DNA from: Zygaena filipendulae | Lineage: Eukaryota; Arthropoda; Insecta; Lepidoptera; Zygaenidae | Assembly (NCBI GenBank): GCA_907165275.2 | Contig: OU015664.1 | Location: 6,286,001 to 6,350,000, forward strand | Direction: 5' to 3' | Length of the DNA stretch: 64,000 nt | In this document: in pieces, positions 1 to 50,696 of the stretch | How positions within the stretch are numbered: position 1 is the first letter of the stretch | How the letters are laid out: each line of letters begins with the position of its first letter | The notes under the pieces: generated by a model | Databases searched by the model: none | What the model was told of the DNA's origin: nothing | The model's input: only the letters and a program-made list of their open reading frames with translations | Position numbers and translations under genes: made by a program

Positions 1-222
1 AAGCTAGCTATTTCAAATTAACACACAAGCATGTTTTTTGTTTATTTGACATCACAATGGAAGAAGCACTGGGAATAATAGAAGAAATGAGAAGGGATAA
101 AATAGAAGCCTAGTTTTTAAACCATTACATCAAAACTTACACGGGTCAAACTGGAGGAGTTGTTTCCTACAGCTTGTAATGGTTAATTAACTACATGAAT
201 CTTATGATTATAAACTCGGTAC

Positions 223-350
223 CTTGTTGTCTAATGCAAATAGTGAAGCCCCCTTAGTTTCAGGAAATGTTTTAACTAGAGGAAAGTTGACACCAGTTAT
301 AGAATATGTAGCTAGTATATTGTCTGTGAGACACAGCAGTAAATTGTCTT
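223..350 (-). CDS. Vps39: Vps39 coding exon 3 (partial gene)
   Basis: This exon follows a TTTCAG acceptor and ends with AAG before GTACCG. It enters at phase 1 and leaves at phase 0, encoding 42 codons after a Glu shared with exon 2. The translation continues the N-terminal CNH (citron-homology) beta-propeller of Vps39, with segments such as LLLCLTDNILATYS and KGASLFALDNK that match the family in order. No following exon could be found in positions 1-222, so the gene continues beyond the left edge. Confidence 0.8.
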
Positions 351-499
351 CTGAAATAGAATATTTAATTTATTTAACCAAGTAGGTATGAAACTTCATT
401 TAATAAAATTAAATCTCAATTATGTAATTAATTTTCTTTCACCAACTATGGAAATGGCAACTCTGCAAATATCAAATAGGGTATGGGTTAGGTAGGTAC

Positions 500-649
500 C
501 TGGTATAACATCAATCTGTTGTATAGGTTTCTTGCTAAAGTATTTAGTGTATCTTAGTAACTGTAATTCATATTTCTTATTTCCATTTAGTGTTGCTAAT
601 GAATACATCAACAAATGGCCCTGTCTAGTGCCCAACAGAAGATTATTAT
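500..649 (-). CDS. Vps39: Vps39 coding exon 2
   Basis: The acceptor is ATTTACAG and the donor is CCAG before GTACCT. The frame is continuous from exon 1 (phase 1) to exon 3 (phase 1). The translation contains LLLGTRQGHLLMYSL and FSKKPIQQIDVIP, the hallmark first blades of the Vps39/Vam6 CNH domain. The reading frame stays open past the donor into the intron, but that extra part does not resemble the family. Confidence 0.88.
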
Positions 650-744
650 CTGTAAATGGCAATCAATAGATGAAAAATAAATGAGTAGTTATCCTAGTTA
701 AAGAAACAAACATTGTTAGTGAATCATAAACTACCAATTATTAC

Positions 745-814
745 CGTAAGCTGCAATAGTTTCAATCTGTACCGTAGCATTTAGTAAATGTGATAATTCA
801 TATGCTTCGTGCAT
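745..814 (-). CDS. Vps39: Vps39 first coding exon (HOPS subunit Vps39/Vam6)
   Basis: The ATG at 814-812 opens a 23-codon exon beginning MHEAYELSHLL, very close to the conserved Vps39 N-terminus, and it ends at TACG before GTAATA. In other animals Vps39 is a subunit of the HOPS tethering complex. It binds Rab7-type GTPases on late endosomes and lysosomes and promotes fusion with the SNARE machinery. Only the first 116 or so residues, the start of the CNH domain, are in the window; the clathrin-repeat and C-terminal zinc-binding parts lie to the left. The first ATG in this frame matches the family start, so the start call is firm. The gene is transcribed away from the THAP-like remnant, 1.5 kb upstream. 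Confidence 0.88.
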
Positions 815-2348
815 TTTAATTGACCATTTGCAAAAAGCACAATAGTCAACAATATCTACTTTTAGTTTTTACCCACAAAATGAAATCAACACAAACTTTG
901 TGTTGTGTTGTGTCACAAAGTACTAAGCAGGCCAGCGACACTCCCTTGAACCAAAAGTTACTATGGATTTATGCGCGAACTTTTTTACCAACATTGGAAT
1001 ACTTAACCAAATTTCTATGGCCGCGTCATACATTGCATTGGTATGGTTGGCACAAAATGCTTTCATAGATCGGATCAGCGATTAGTATGGAAGTGATTAT
1101 TTGCTCAGTGGTACTAAGCACAAATTAACTAGACTTAGTATCTTTATGTAGTTTGTGGACGGAGATTCTCCGTCTACGGCAATAAAGTTAAAGTTATTTG
1201 ATTTGATTTGAAAGATCTTTTTTTTATTTATTTAACAGCCATGGATACATGTCCTGTAAGCCTGCTATAAATAATCACTACCTCTGATCACTACGTTTTA
1301 CGTTGGGCACAAATTAACTAAGACTTATGTCACAAATTTTTCTAGACTTTCTTTCTTACTTTTTTATGGACTTTTGCATAGTATAATGCATTTGGCCAGT
1401 TTCAAGTAAAATTAATTCGATCAATTTAATATTTTCTATTAAAATGCTTCGTTGTACGGTTTGAAATTGCAAACAACGGTATTATAGCTTGCAAGAACTT
1501 TCTCGGAGCTCTTGGGGTAAGCTGAAGAAATCAGCTCAAAATGTCATTTATCTTCTTGAGCACATAAAAAACCGTCACTGTGAAAATTATTGTCCTACCT
1601 TATAACACAACATAATCCATTTTTAATCGACACGAAAATAAATGACCGAACCGCCATCTTTGATTCCCGCCAAAAAACTGCACTTTTCTATGCACTAAGC
1701 GCTTAACCTATGACGTCATACTGCGAGAAATTTTAATTTCGCTTTTTCTCGGGATTAAACTGCAAAGTTGCATCATCTCTGTTTTGGTTACCATGGTAAC
1801 GCGTTGATTTTCAACGCGTTACCAACTCCTATCACCTATACCTATTATGGTTATGGTAAACACTGATAATAAGAAAACTAGAGCCGTTAGATCAACAGAT
1901 AAACATGATTGGCTAGATTGCTTTACTTCAGGCCCTAAGTATATTTTTATACCTCTATTTTTCTTGATGAAAAAATATAAGAAATAAAAATTTGAAAAAA
2001 AAATATTATATATAAGCTCAGACCAGTCTAACGCAACTAGGAACAAATTAAATTTTGTTCGTGTTTAGCACTCATTTTTTTTTTATTTTTTTTTTCCATG
2101 GCATCAAAGATGGCCTCACATGCTATTTCAGTCTTTTGTCTCTGAATCTTTCTTACAATCTGTCATGTGTTTGTCATGGCGACGCATGTTGTTATTTGGG
2201 AAAATAATTGTGTGATTTTTAAAAATTTTGTGTGATTTACGCTTTGAAAAGTGCAGTGTGACTATTAAAAACTATTTTCTTGTGATTGGGTAGTGAAATA
2301 GCACCGATTAGACGGTGTAGTACGTATATAATTTGTAGAAAAAGATAG
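815..2348. other. Space between Vps39 and the THAP-like remnant
   Basis: This AT-rich stretch must hold the Vps39 5' UTR and promoter on the minus strand and possibly the promoter of the THAP-like remnant on the plus strand. It contains a CRE-like TGACGTCA near 1709-1716 and a palindrome GGAGATTCTCC near 1160 that recurs near 49668. No further coding sequence is recognised, and no clear core promoter could be chosen by eye. Confidence 0.4.
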
Positions 2349-2954
2349 AGTCGACAAAATTTAAATAAAAGGAAATTTATCACGAAATTTCCTATAGATG
2401 AAGACCGGTAAGTACAGCTTGAGTAAAGTAATAAAGTATTTTGTTCTCTTCAGCTATCAGCAAGACTAAAATAATACACTATCTTTTTGAAATGAGAAAA
2501 AATATTTGCATGTTTGTTAACCATAGTGATGTAAATTTTCACTATCGATAAAGTGAGTCGATAAACTTTAATGAATGATGCTGTTATAGTGAATATTTTG
2601 GAATATTTTTGTATAGCTGCTGCTGCGTATACTTTTTTCATTACTTACTGCAGTTTTCATTGAGTATTATGATCGTATTGTAGTAAAGTGTAGTAAAGTG
2701 AAAGTATAAAGAACTATATTATACTCTATCTTGTTTCTAAGTGTACTTGCATGATTGATAGATATTTTAATTTCAGATGTCGACAATGGGTAAAAAATAT
2801 TGGAAATGATGACTTAGCTTACATTCCAATCGAAAAACTTCACGATATAAAATATGTCTGTGGAGATGTAAGGAACGAATGTCGGATACTTCTACCGATA
2901 GATATTTCTACCGATAATTTAAACAAGGCTCAACAAGGAGGCACTGCGAAGTAA
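2349..2954 (+). pseudogene. Degenerate THAP-domain-like two-exon gene remnant
   Basis: Two reading-frame pieces join across a well-formed intron: exon 2349-2407 (donor CCG before GTAAGT) and exon 2777-2954 (acceptor TTTTAATTTCAG, stop TAA at 2952-2954). The joined translation reads FITKFPIDEDR followed by CRQWVKNIGNDDL and later KYVCGDV. This resembles the second half of a THAP zinc finger (FP motif, invariant Trp, final Cys pair region). The first Cys pair is not visible upstream, where a stop closes the frame, and the His expected after CxD is Val. An AATAAA lies 68 bases past the stop. THAP proteins bind DNA, and some derive from P-element-type transposases. It is called a remnant because zinc ligands are missing; an unseen upstream exon could change that. 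Confidence 0.4.
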
Positions 2955-3021
2955 ATCATTTACTTTCCCAAATAGGTTATTTAATTTTGACATAAAATGT
3001 AAATGTAATTTTTAAAGAGAA

Positions 3022-3027
3022 AATAAA
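3022..3027 (+). terminator. AATAAA poly(A) signal after the THAP-like remnant
   Basis: An exact AATAAA hexamer sits 68 bases downstream of the TAA at 2954, at a normal distance for the end of a short 3' UTR. Confidence 0.35.
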
Positions 3028-3384
3028 TATCTATCTATCTAATAACATCATCATCATGACAAACTAAAATATTGGAATAATAATAAATAAATAAAAATAA
3101 TAATTTATTGTTTCAATTTTTCGACAAATGTTTTCCCCCGTTGTAGATTTAATTCACCTGGTATGAAGCCCACGATGCTCTAATGATAATTTATCGATAT
3201 CGATTTAATCAGAAACTACATGTGGCCATCCCTATTGTTCTCGTTAATGTTGGTACCCATGAGTTATGAAGTATTTTGACATTTAAATTTTCGCTGTGTT
3301 GGTATTGCTGGGTCTGCTAAATGGATTCCAAAACCAAGTAAGGAAGTCCCGTCTCTTAAAACGTAGTGATTACCTTCTCTCTGG

Positions 3385-4074
3385 CTCAGACGAAATAAAA
3401 ACTCAAGACGGAGCGCTGTCAACAAAAAGGTGATGCTGGTTTCGTAAACATGTGGGCATTTAGTGAGCGTTGCTGTGCAGTGAAAACTTATTACCCAAAA
3501 TTGTCTAAGTTCTAGAAGGATGAATGGATAAGTAAATAGATAAGTAAGTATTTTATATTCGAGAACCTTAAAAATATAGGTTTCAAAGTTATGATAAAAT
3601 ATGGAAAATAAAAATTAACGCCTATTTACACTTACATTAATTTTATGAATGATAAAAGTTAAAATCGAAATAGGTAAATGAAAGTGTTACATTACGTTCC
3701 ACGTCACACTAACTTACCCGATAAACGGGGACTATTGTGACGCTCACACTAGTGAAGTGGTGCTACTAAGCAACACTTGTGGAAGTTGTGGAGGTTTTTT
3801 GTTCCAAGTTGTCATAAATTGATAAAATTTATATTTTATTAAAAATGTGGTTCTATCTTGCCTTTTTTTTTCGAAGATTGGTTTTCACACCCTTTTACTA
3901 CACAATTCGGCATTTTTTCTTTAAAACTTAGGAATTATTACAGCTTGACAAGGTAAGGCGTAGTTTCGTTATATGTGTGTGCGTGTAACTGTGCATGTAC
4001 ACGCCAAGGCGTAGTTTTATCGGCTTCACTTTGTTGTTCACAACGCTCCGTCTTGAGTTTTTATTTCGTCTGAG
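3385..4074. mobile_element. TIR element, CTCAGACGAAATAAA family, 690 bp
   Basis: The left end CTCAGACGAAATAAAAACTC has its reverse complement at the right end, and the arms match for about 31 bases (up to GGAGCG). No transposase frame is visible, so it looks non-autonomous. Short palindromes made only of the two ends occur at 19441 and 59106, with solo ends near 50989 and 51255. The 22-bp motif GTAGTGATTACCTTCTC lies immediately left of this copy. Confidence 0.65.
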
Positions 4075-4194
4075 TATATAAGTCAAAAAATCCCTAAAAA
4101 AATCCAATCGGATTATTTTCCCCCTAAATCTAGGGGGAAAACCCCTAAGTCAGCAACACTGGTTGCTGTGCGCGGCTTTGTGCACCTACCTATT

Positions 4195-4487
4195 CTGAAC
4201 TGCATTTTTACATATTTTGGAAAAAATATACAGTCAGCAAGAAAATAGTCATTTTACACAAAAACTTTTTTTAATGCCAATCGATCCTGTTTCTTATAAG
4301 GATCAAAAGTCTCTACTGGACCGACAGTTTTTTTGCTATTCCTGACAGTTAAAGTATTCAAACCTCAGTCGGCCCAGTAGAGACTTTTGATCCTTATCGA
4401 TCGACAGGATCGATTGGCATCAAAAAAGTATTTGTGTAAAATGACCATTTTCTTGCTGACTTTCCAAAATCTGTAAATGCAGTTCAG
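4195..4487. mobile_element. Foldback MITE with arms of about 130 bp
   Basis: The sequence from CTGAACTGCATTT, through CAGTCAGCAAGAAAAT and GATCAAAAGTCTCTACTGG, is repeated in inverse order up to AGTTCAG at 4487. Only a short unpaired centre remains near 4330-4360. There is no coding frame. A clear target-site duplication was not found. Confidence 0.65.
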
Positions 4488-4859
4488 TGAATATCTTAAA
4501 AATTTATCGATAGTCTCCTAAAAGCGTTTACTGTAGATAACTACAACGGGACCTGCCCTTCAGTCCCGTCTCAAAAATTCACCTTGTACCACTACGTGCT
4601 GAACTTACTACCTACGCCACCAGTCGTTCGGCCCCCGGTTCATGACTATAAATTCTGCTCGATTTATGTATTTCATATAATAATATGGAGTACGTTGTTG
4701 GTCACTGACAACTAAACGCCACTCATAATGAGAGCAGCCAGCGCAAACCAATAATAAATGATTCCAAAATAGTTCCAAAAACCATTAGTTAGGTAGGTAA
4801 CCAATAAGCGCGAAAATTTTGCCTAGGGAATCCGTACCGTGCGATAAAGAATTTCGTTC

Positions 4860-7800
4860 TAAAAATATTATCATATTCAATAATATTTTAAGTAAATAAC
4901 AACTTTGATCTTATTGAAATGAAATCTGTAGCAGAATGTGTAAAAATACATACAAATTTTCGACGTTATTTGAATTTGAATGAAACTTTTTTAATATTGC
5001 GTCATTATGTCTATTTAACCTATTTAAATCTGATTGCGAAAAGAAAATAATATTATCGCGTGTTTGAACCTATAGTGATTACTCAGGTATTTGCTATTAG
5101 TCAGGCCCCTGTGTTGTTTCTTACATTTGGCTATTTTATTTACAGATATGGTAGTAGTGTAAAACGGATGGATTTCATTAATTCTAAAATAAAAAGCCAT
5201 GTATACTATTCATTTAATAATTATTTTATAATTATGTTATTTTCATTCATAACTAACAACGATATGGGTGTTACGATGTATTTAAATTCAGTAAAACAAA
5301 TTAAAACGAAATACAAAGTTCACTCACTATTAAATTTAATATTACAATAATAGTTATATGAAAAACCTCTACTTTAAATAATTTTTAAGGTCACGTACCT
5401 TATTCCGAATTTTATTAATGTAACATTATACAGGCGATTCTCATGTAGGTAGGTAAATAGATAGACGTGCACTCAACAACGAGAGTGTGAAGTTCAGTGG
5501 GACTAAGTTCAGTAACATCGTTTCATGCATTCAGGTCACTAGTATGTCTTAAAATCTTTTTACACAGAGGGCCTTCGAAGCAACGTCGATTACAAAATCC
5601 ATATTATAAGACTTATTAAAATATGCATATCTAAACTACCGCGTACATTGCACGGCCCGCGGCCCGCGGCCCGCCCATGCACCCGCCCTGCCCCCGCAGG
5701 CCCGCCAACCGATACACGCTACTCAAGTCATACCATTAAGAATATCATAATAATATTTACACGAATCATGAAGTTTCCGCAAATCAAATAGTCTTATCGA
5801 CATTTTAAGCTTCACTAAGTGTGATTGATTTTTTAATGTTGATGCGGCGAGCGCATCGCCTAATTGCTATCCGTGCTTCCAATCACGCGGGGGGCCTTTA
5901 TTATAATTAATATGTACTAGGTATAGACGTGTTAAGAGCTAATTTATATATATTAGTTCACTAAGAGAAGTTGTGAATAGAGTGTGTGTGTGTGTACACA
6001 ATAATTGTAGTAGATAGTTGGAAATGATAAGAACATTCATACATGTTTCGCTCATCCTCCCGAATATTGAAGCCGGCCCTCAGTCATAAATAAAAGATAT
6101 AGAGAAGAAAAGATAAAACACAAAGCGCGAAAAAGATTTTAGTGAATAACATCGAAATAATAAGTAGTACTTATTATTTCGATGGTGAATAACAATTAGT
6201 GACAATGCCCTTGACGGTTACAGCACTTGTGACATTATATTATTTCAATCGCAAATATTTTTCACAAAATATCTAAATCACGGAATATACACTAGATTTT
6301 AAATACGATTGCTCATTCGCAATATTTTCATTTATATTCGCTCACCAGTCCCTATGGAAGTTGGTGAAAAATATTAATATAATAATAATATTATACTGAC
6401 AAAGTTATTCGTTTAGGCTACACTACACGATGAATAAAAGAATACATTAATCTACACTTCAAGGTACTCCTAATACCTTAAATTGTATGCCAAAAAGTGC
6501 AAAAAGAAATTATTTGCATACTTAAAAACTATGACGATCAAATTTATAGCATTATTCAATAACATCGTTCCCGTAATTACCACAAACGACTGCTGTGTTT
6601 TCAATGACAATTTTTATAATATAGAAATATCATTTATTTTTATAGAATATAGAATACAATATTATCGAAAATGTATGTCGTTACAATAGGACATAGACAG
6701 TGCTATATAATAATATACAATTCAATCCAGCGCGGCGCGAGACAAAACGTACACCACAATAAAAATCCATTATGTTATCATAATTCTTAGTAGATGCCCG
6801 ACAAACAAATACCCATAATATTACTCAAGTAAATCTAAAATTTTAGACTGTATTTTTATACAAATACGTAATAATAATATTCAATGTTAAATATCATAAA
6901 ATATCTCTAGAGATCAGTTTTTGTTTGTTGTAAAAATTTACAAGAAGATATTGATAGGTATGCAACCCAATACTCGTACATATTGATTATCTGCTAAGTT
7001 TCATCATTTGAAATGATGCTAGGCATACTCTTTGTTCAGGAGTGGATGACAAGTTCCCGCAACAAACACACTAATGCACTACTGAATACGTCTGCCTCTG
7101 ATTACACGGCCAAGCGAGGCGGCGCTAGAGCCTACTTCGGACTGCACGAGTAAGTTGGCCGAGTGGTGAGTAATATAAAATTAGTAGCTAAATTGTTTGA
7201 ACCACCAAACCTCAGTTGAGTAGTTTAGTTATTTATTTAGTAGACAGTCACTTTAGTTTTATTATTGCAGTGGTTCATTAACTAAACCAGTCCAAATTTG
7301 TAGTTTCAGGACTGACTTTTCAATCGACAGATAAACAGTCGAATTGCTTATTATTCTGATAGACCAGGCAATTCTTTTTTTCATTTTTGAACTAAGTTAG
7401 GAATTTCAGGTTAGCCCTTATCTGAAGATTAAAAAATCGGACCTTAGACGTGTTCGTCAACGTTCGCAAAAATGTGGTTGCTAAAAACCTCATCCACGTT
7501 AGTTTAAAGGACCGTAGTGCGAACAATTTTTACTTGAGTATGCATTTTAGTTACTAATTGTCACTCGACTAAATTACCGCCTAGCCGAACTAGGCTCACA
7601 ACTAGGGATGAGAGAACTAGGCATACGAACGCGGATAAAACACCACATCTAGTACAAGACCGCACACGTCTAGGTAAAATATAAGCAAAACATATCCAAA
7701 AGACGCAGAAACATACGTACGTTACGAATGAAAAAGAAAAGTAAATATAATTTATCCAGACGTTAATCTGTCGTTTACCAAATAAACAATATAATTTCAG

Positions 7801-8230
7801 TATATAAGGTATGTACATAAAGAGACAATTTGAGCTTACAAAAGTACAAAGTAATCACATCGCGACGGTTTAGAATCTACAGTGGATTTACCCTTCTTAC
7901 CGACTACGACAGCTCAAGCTTTTATCGATAGTAATTAATTATACTACAATATCACACGATTACTCGCCGTAAACACTTATTATGCATATTGCCGACGCGC
8001 GACGCGAAAGGTGAACCGTGCGCGGCCGCCGAGAGGCTCGCTCACCGGTCGCTCCTCGGGCGGGGCGCGAGGGGCGCGGTGCGGGGCGCGGGGGGCGGGC
8101 GGGGAGTGTTGCGGGGCGGGGCGGCAGGGGCGGGCGGCATCGGCGGCGGAGCGTCGCGCGACGGTCCGGCGAGCTCGCGGGGGGCGCCGGGGGCGGCGGC
8201 CGGCCGGGGGGCGGAGCGGCGCGGCCCGCT
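4860..8230 (-). other. sgg: Repeat-poor stretch, candidate sgg 3' UTR
   Basis: About 3.4 kb directly downstream of the predicted sgg stop lacks the interspersed repeat families that fill the rest of the window and has no supported gene. A long GSK-3 3' UTR would explain this. The poly(A) site was not located. Short open frames here, such as 5060-5350 on the plus strand, are AT-rich and show no recognisable domain. A (GGCCCGC) triplet repeat lies at about 5653-5675. Confidence 0.3.
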
Positions 8231-47131
<38,901 letters not shown>

Positions 47132-47189
47132 TATTATACTTAAAAAATAAACGGCTTAGGAATCCTGAACTTCATAGATACTTCACATT

Positions 47190-47240
47190 TCTCGTTACCA
47201 CCCTTGCACACGCACTGAACTCGCACTTTATTCACGAAAT
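47190..47240 (-). promoter_or_regulatory. sgg: Possible sgg initiator (TCAGT)
   Basis: On the minus strand GAGTTCAGTGCGTG holds an arthropod-type TCAGT initiator about 85 bases upstream of the ATG, with no clear TATA box. No transcript data support it. Confidence 0.2.
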
Positions 47241-47496
47241 GTTTTGTACGTATTAGCCGAATTATTACCACTACAGCACAAGGGGACCAAAATAATATTG
47301 CCTTTGAATGATTTTACAGTACCATTTTGTTGGAATTTAAAAATTTACATCAATATAGGTGAACGACAGATTTTAGTTTTCTTCAGACTCAATCGTTCCT
47401 GTTCGGTTAGTTTCGGCAATCACTCGGCCTTCGATCACAAAAACGAAGTTGACGTCACCACGAGCTCGAAGCAAAACGTAGTGATTACTTTTTTTT

Positions 47497-47770
47497 TTTG
47501 GTGAAGTTTACCCCTCTCGAGGAAGGCAGAAGGAAACTTAGTCCATATAGCCAATTCAGTTGTATTTTTCTTCTTCTGAAGTTATTTACATCGAAATACA
47601 TTGGTGAGACGCATTTCGATGCTTTACCGGAACTTTTGGCAGCAAATCTACACAGTTGAATCTTAATAGGACGCTCTGTGGGAAGTTGTATAATAAAACG
47701 AAAACCTCCCGATGAACGCCCTATTTCATCTTATTTCACTGTTTCCGCACATTATTCATCACTAATGGAT
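47497..47770 (+). repeat. Family C repeat, long copy
   Basis: Contains TTTACCCCTCTCGAGGAAGG, GAAACTTAGTCCATATAGCC, GAACTTTTGGCAGC and AAAACCTCCCGATGAACGCC, all shared in inverse order with 49022-49260 and 49330-49570. Confidence 0.65.
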
Positions 47771-47865
47771 CACTATTATGCAAAATCACGATAAACAAAT
47801 TTGCAAAACAAAGAAATAAAACTGACGTCCACTCAACCACTCCACACAAATCCCGCCAAAAGTCC

Positions 47866-47886
47866 GTAGTGATTACCTTCTCTCTG
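47866..47886 (+). repeat. Scattered motif GTAGTGATTACCTTCTC
   Basis: Exact 22-base match with 3362-3383, 50593-50614 and, inverted, 56833-56854. Confidence 0.6.
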
Positions 47887-47967
47887 CTCGAAGCCTCGAA
47901 TGCCAAGAGGCCAAGAGTTATTGTCTATGGTTTTTGGCGGGATTTGAACAAAACGGATGTGAGTTTT

Positions 47968-48998
47968 TAACCGACTTCCAAAAAGGAGGAGGTTCGTTCG
48001 ATTGTTTGTTTTTTTTTTTTATGTATGTTCACCGATTACTCGACGACGGTTGGACCGATTTGGAAAATTCTTTTTTTGTTTGACAGTGTATACTCCCAAG
48101 TAGGTCCCATTGCCACCAAGTCGGGATCTGATGATGGGATCTTGGAGAAATCGAGGGAACTCTTCAAAAATTATAGGCACACCTATAGCGATCTGGGTAT
48201 TTTTTATAGTAAATCGTTCATTTGCTTTTGAAAAGCAAAATTTGAAGAAGTGGAACTGATGATGAAGACCAGAGATGGTCATCGGAATTACTCAACAATA
48301 ATACGTAATTCACGGGTTCCGATTGAAGCGATTTCAAAAATTGTTTTTTTGTTTGAAAGGGGATACTCCCAAATTGATTCCAGTGTCACCAAGTCGAGAT
48401 GTGATGATGGGATCTTGGAGTAATCGAGGGAACTCTTCAAAAATTATGGGTACACCTATAGCGATTTTCGTATTTTTTATAGTAAATCGTTTATTTGCTT
48501 TCGGAAAGCAAAATTTGAAGAAGTGGAACTGATGATAAAGACCACAGATGGTCATCGGAACTACTCAATAATAGGTATTTCACGGGTTCCGAATCGTAAA
48601 TTTTAATATGGTTTCTAAACAATTAATGCCCGTCACAATGTATATGGTGAAGTGGAACTGATGATGATGTACTAAGAGAACTCCTCAACAATTAACGTCC
48701 CTGCGTCGGGAAAAGCAATATTTTGTAAAAGGTGTTGAGCAGTTGACATTAGGCTATTATAATCACTTAAAAGCGAAAAATAAACAAAATTTTAACAAAA
48801 CAATTAAAACCGACTTCCAAATACACAAAACTAAAAAAATAAAAAGCTAAAAATAACAAAATATCGATTTAATCCAAAAGACAAAAACACACGTAATATT
48901 ATTATCGGTTTGTGCTACCACTGATCGGTATGAAGTCGGTGTTTTTATTTTTAGTTTTTTAGTTTTGTGTTTTTGGAAGTCGGTTTTAATTTTATTTC
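47968..48998. mobile_element. Family B element with an internal tandem duplication
   Basis: Starts AACCGACTTCCAAAAAGGAG and ends AAGTCGGTTTTAATTTTA. Two direct copies of about 270 bases, offset 273, begin near 48071 and 48344 (TTTTTTTGTTTGACAG / GAAAG, then GATGATGGGATCTTGGAG and AAGAAGTGGAACTGATGAT). A third partial block follows at 48645. The open frames here are repeat artefacts. Confidence 0.65.
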
Positions 48999-49021
48999 TT
49001 TGTTTTACAAATAATTATTTT

Positions 49022-49260
49022 ATCGTAAAATAAGATAAAATGGGGTGTTCGCTGGGAGGTTATCGTTATAATATATAACTTCCTACAGAGCATCCTATTA
49101 AGATCCAACTGTGAAGAATTGCTTCCAGAAGTCCCGGTAAAGCATCAAAATGCATTTTGCAAATGCATTTTGTTGCATGCATTTTAACAAATGCATTTTT
49201 TTATAAATAATTTCAGAACAAAAAAAACAATTGAATTGGCTGTATGTGCTGTTTTTTTTT
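49022..49260 (-). repeat. Family C repeat, inverse copy 1
   Basis: From AAATAAGATAAAATGGGG and GGGAGGTTATCG to a remnant of the GCCAATTCAG region near 49230. Confidence 0.6.
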
Positions 49261-49329
49261 TGCCTACCCCGAAAGGGGTAAATTTTACCAGAAAAAATAT
49301 ATGATTTGCAGTGATGAGCAGTGTGTGGA

Positions 49330-49570
49330 AACAGTGAAATAAGATGAAATGGGGCGATCATCGGGAGGTTGTCGGTTTACTATACAACTTTCCACAGAGC
49401 ATCTTATTAAGGTTCAACTGTGAAGAGTTGCTGCCGAAAGTTCCGGTAAAGCATCGAAATGCATCTCACCAATGTATTTCGATGTAAATAAATTATGAAG
49501 AAGAAAGTACTTCTGAATTGGCTGTATGGACTTAGCTTCTTTTGCCTTCTCCATTGAGGTAAATTAAAAA
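49330..49570 (-). repeat. Family C repeat, inverse copy 2
   Basis: GTGAAATAAGATGAAATGGG, CATCGGGAGGTTGTCGG, then TTGGCTGTATGGACTTAGCT. A (TA)n run follows at 49575-49590. Confidence 0.6.
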
Positions 49571-49684
49571 ATACATATATATATATATATCCATGGTTTA
49601 CAGCGCCCTCTGTGGAGCTTGACAAGTGTGACGGAGCGCGCGAGCCGTAGACGTTTTTTTTCGTAGATGGAGATTCTCCGTCTA

Positions 49685-49815
49685 CGTTTTTTTTTGTAGA
49701 GTTTACCCGTTTACCATGCGTTTACCCCGTGTTTACCCCTTTCGGGGAAGACAAAGGAAACTTAGTCCATGCAGCCAATTCAGATATTTATTTTCTTTAA
49801 TTAATTTCTTCATAA
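49685..49815 (+). repeat. Family C repeat, fragment
   Basis: GTTTACCCCTTTCGGGGAAG then GGAAACTTAGTCCATGCAGC. Confidence 0.55.
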
Positions 49816-50696
49816 GGCCTTAGCCAATTCTTCCATGTTTATGTACACTATTATAGCTAGGGAGCTGGTGGCAGTGATTTTTATATGATTGCATCGTTTC
49901 TGTCAGGTTGATTATATTAGAGTACTAAGTTAAACAATCATGTTAAACAATTTCTGCTATTCACTCAAAAAATGTTGAAAAAAATAGGTGTCTATTTAGA
50001 TATCATCGCTTCTGTCGATAGTCTTTAATATAAAAAAAAATATTATTACTAGTGGCAGAAGTTTTTCCAGCTGTGTTTTAGAGTAATTAATTTTTTTTTC
50101 TATTTATTTTGATTAAAAAAAAAATAACTCATTTCATCGTCAGGCAGAATAGAATAATTATTGAAATTAAATTAAAAGAGATAAAAAAAAAACTGCCACC
50201 ATGATAGTGATCAGAGAGAAGGTACCTAATTACCTTCTCTCTGACCATGATGATGCTTAGTGAATACCTTCTCTCTGGCTGTATTAATAATCCGTATTAA
50301 CGAAAAAATGTGAAAAAAGAAATCAACGATAAATTATAACATCGTTTCTGCCTTTCTGCCTTTAAGTCTAATATTTCTATTACTTAGGAGAAGCATAAAA
50401 ATGAAAAAGGCAGAAAAAGTCGACGCTTTTGCCTATAGTTTTGGATTTGGATTTTGGCCAACACGGCACAAACTACTTAGAGATACTACTGTACAACACG
50501 GGCAAACTACTTAGAGATACTACTGTACAACACGGGCACTTCGCATAAAATTCGCTGTGTGGTCACAGATAATACCTATAATACTATACAAACGTAGTGA
50601 TTACCTTCTCTCTGACTATACATACTACATAGTAGCAGTATGTTCTCTTATTCGTCTGTGATAGTAGTTATACCTAAAAAAGGTAACATATCTTAA

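Noticed and set aside
1..222. A fourth Vps39 exon
   Set aside because: Candidate acceptors near 160 and 102 give stops or no family match within a few codons.
820..1068. 82-codon plus-strand frame next to Vps39
   Set aside because: It overlaps the Vps39 upstream region, has no domain, and has low-complexity content; chance frame.
5060..5350. 96-codon plus-strand frame with hydrophobic stretches
   Set aside because: AT-rich composition, no recognisable family, no splice or promoter context; chance frame.
48025..48532. Pair of similar short frames
   Set aside because: They are the two tandem copies of a family B repeat unit, read in the same way.
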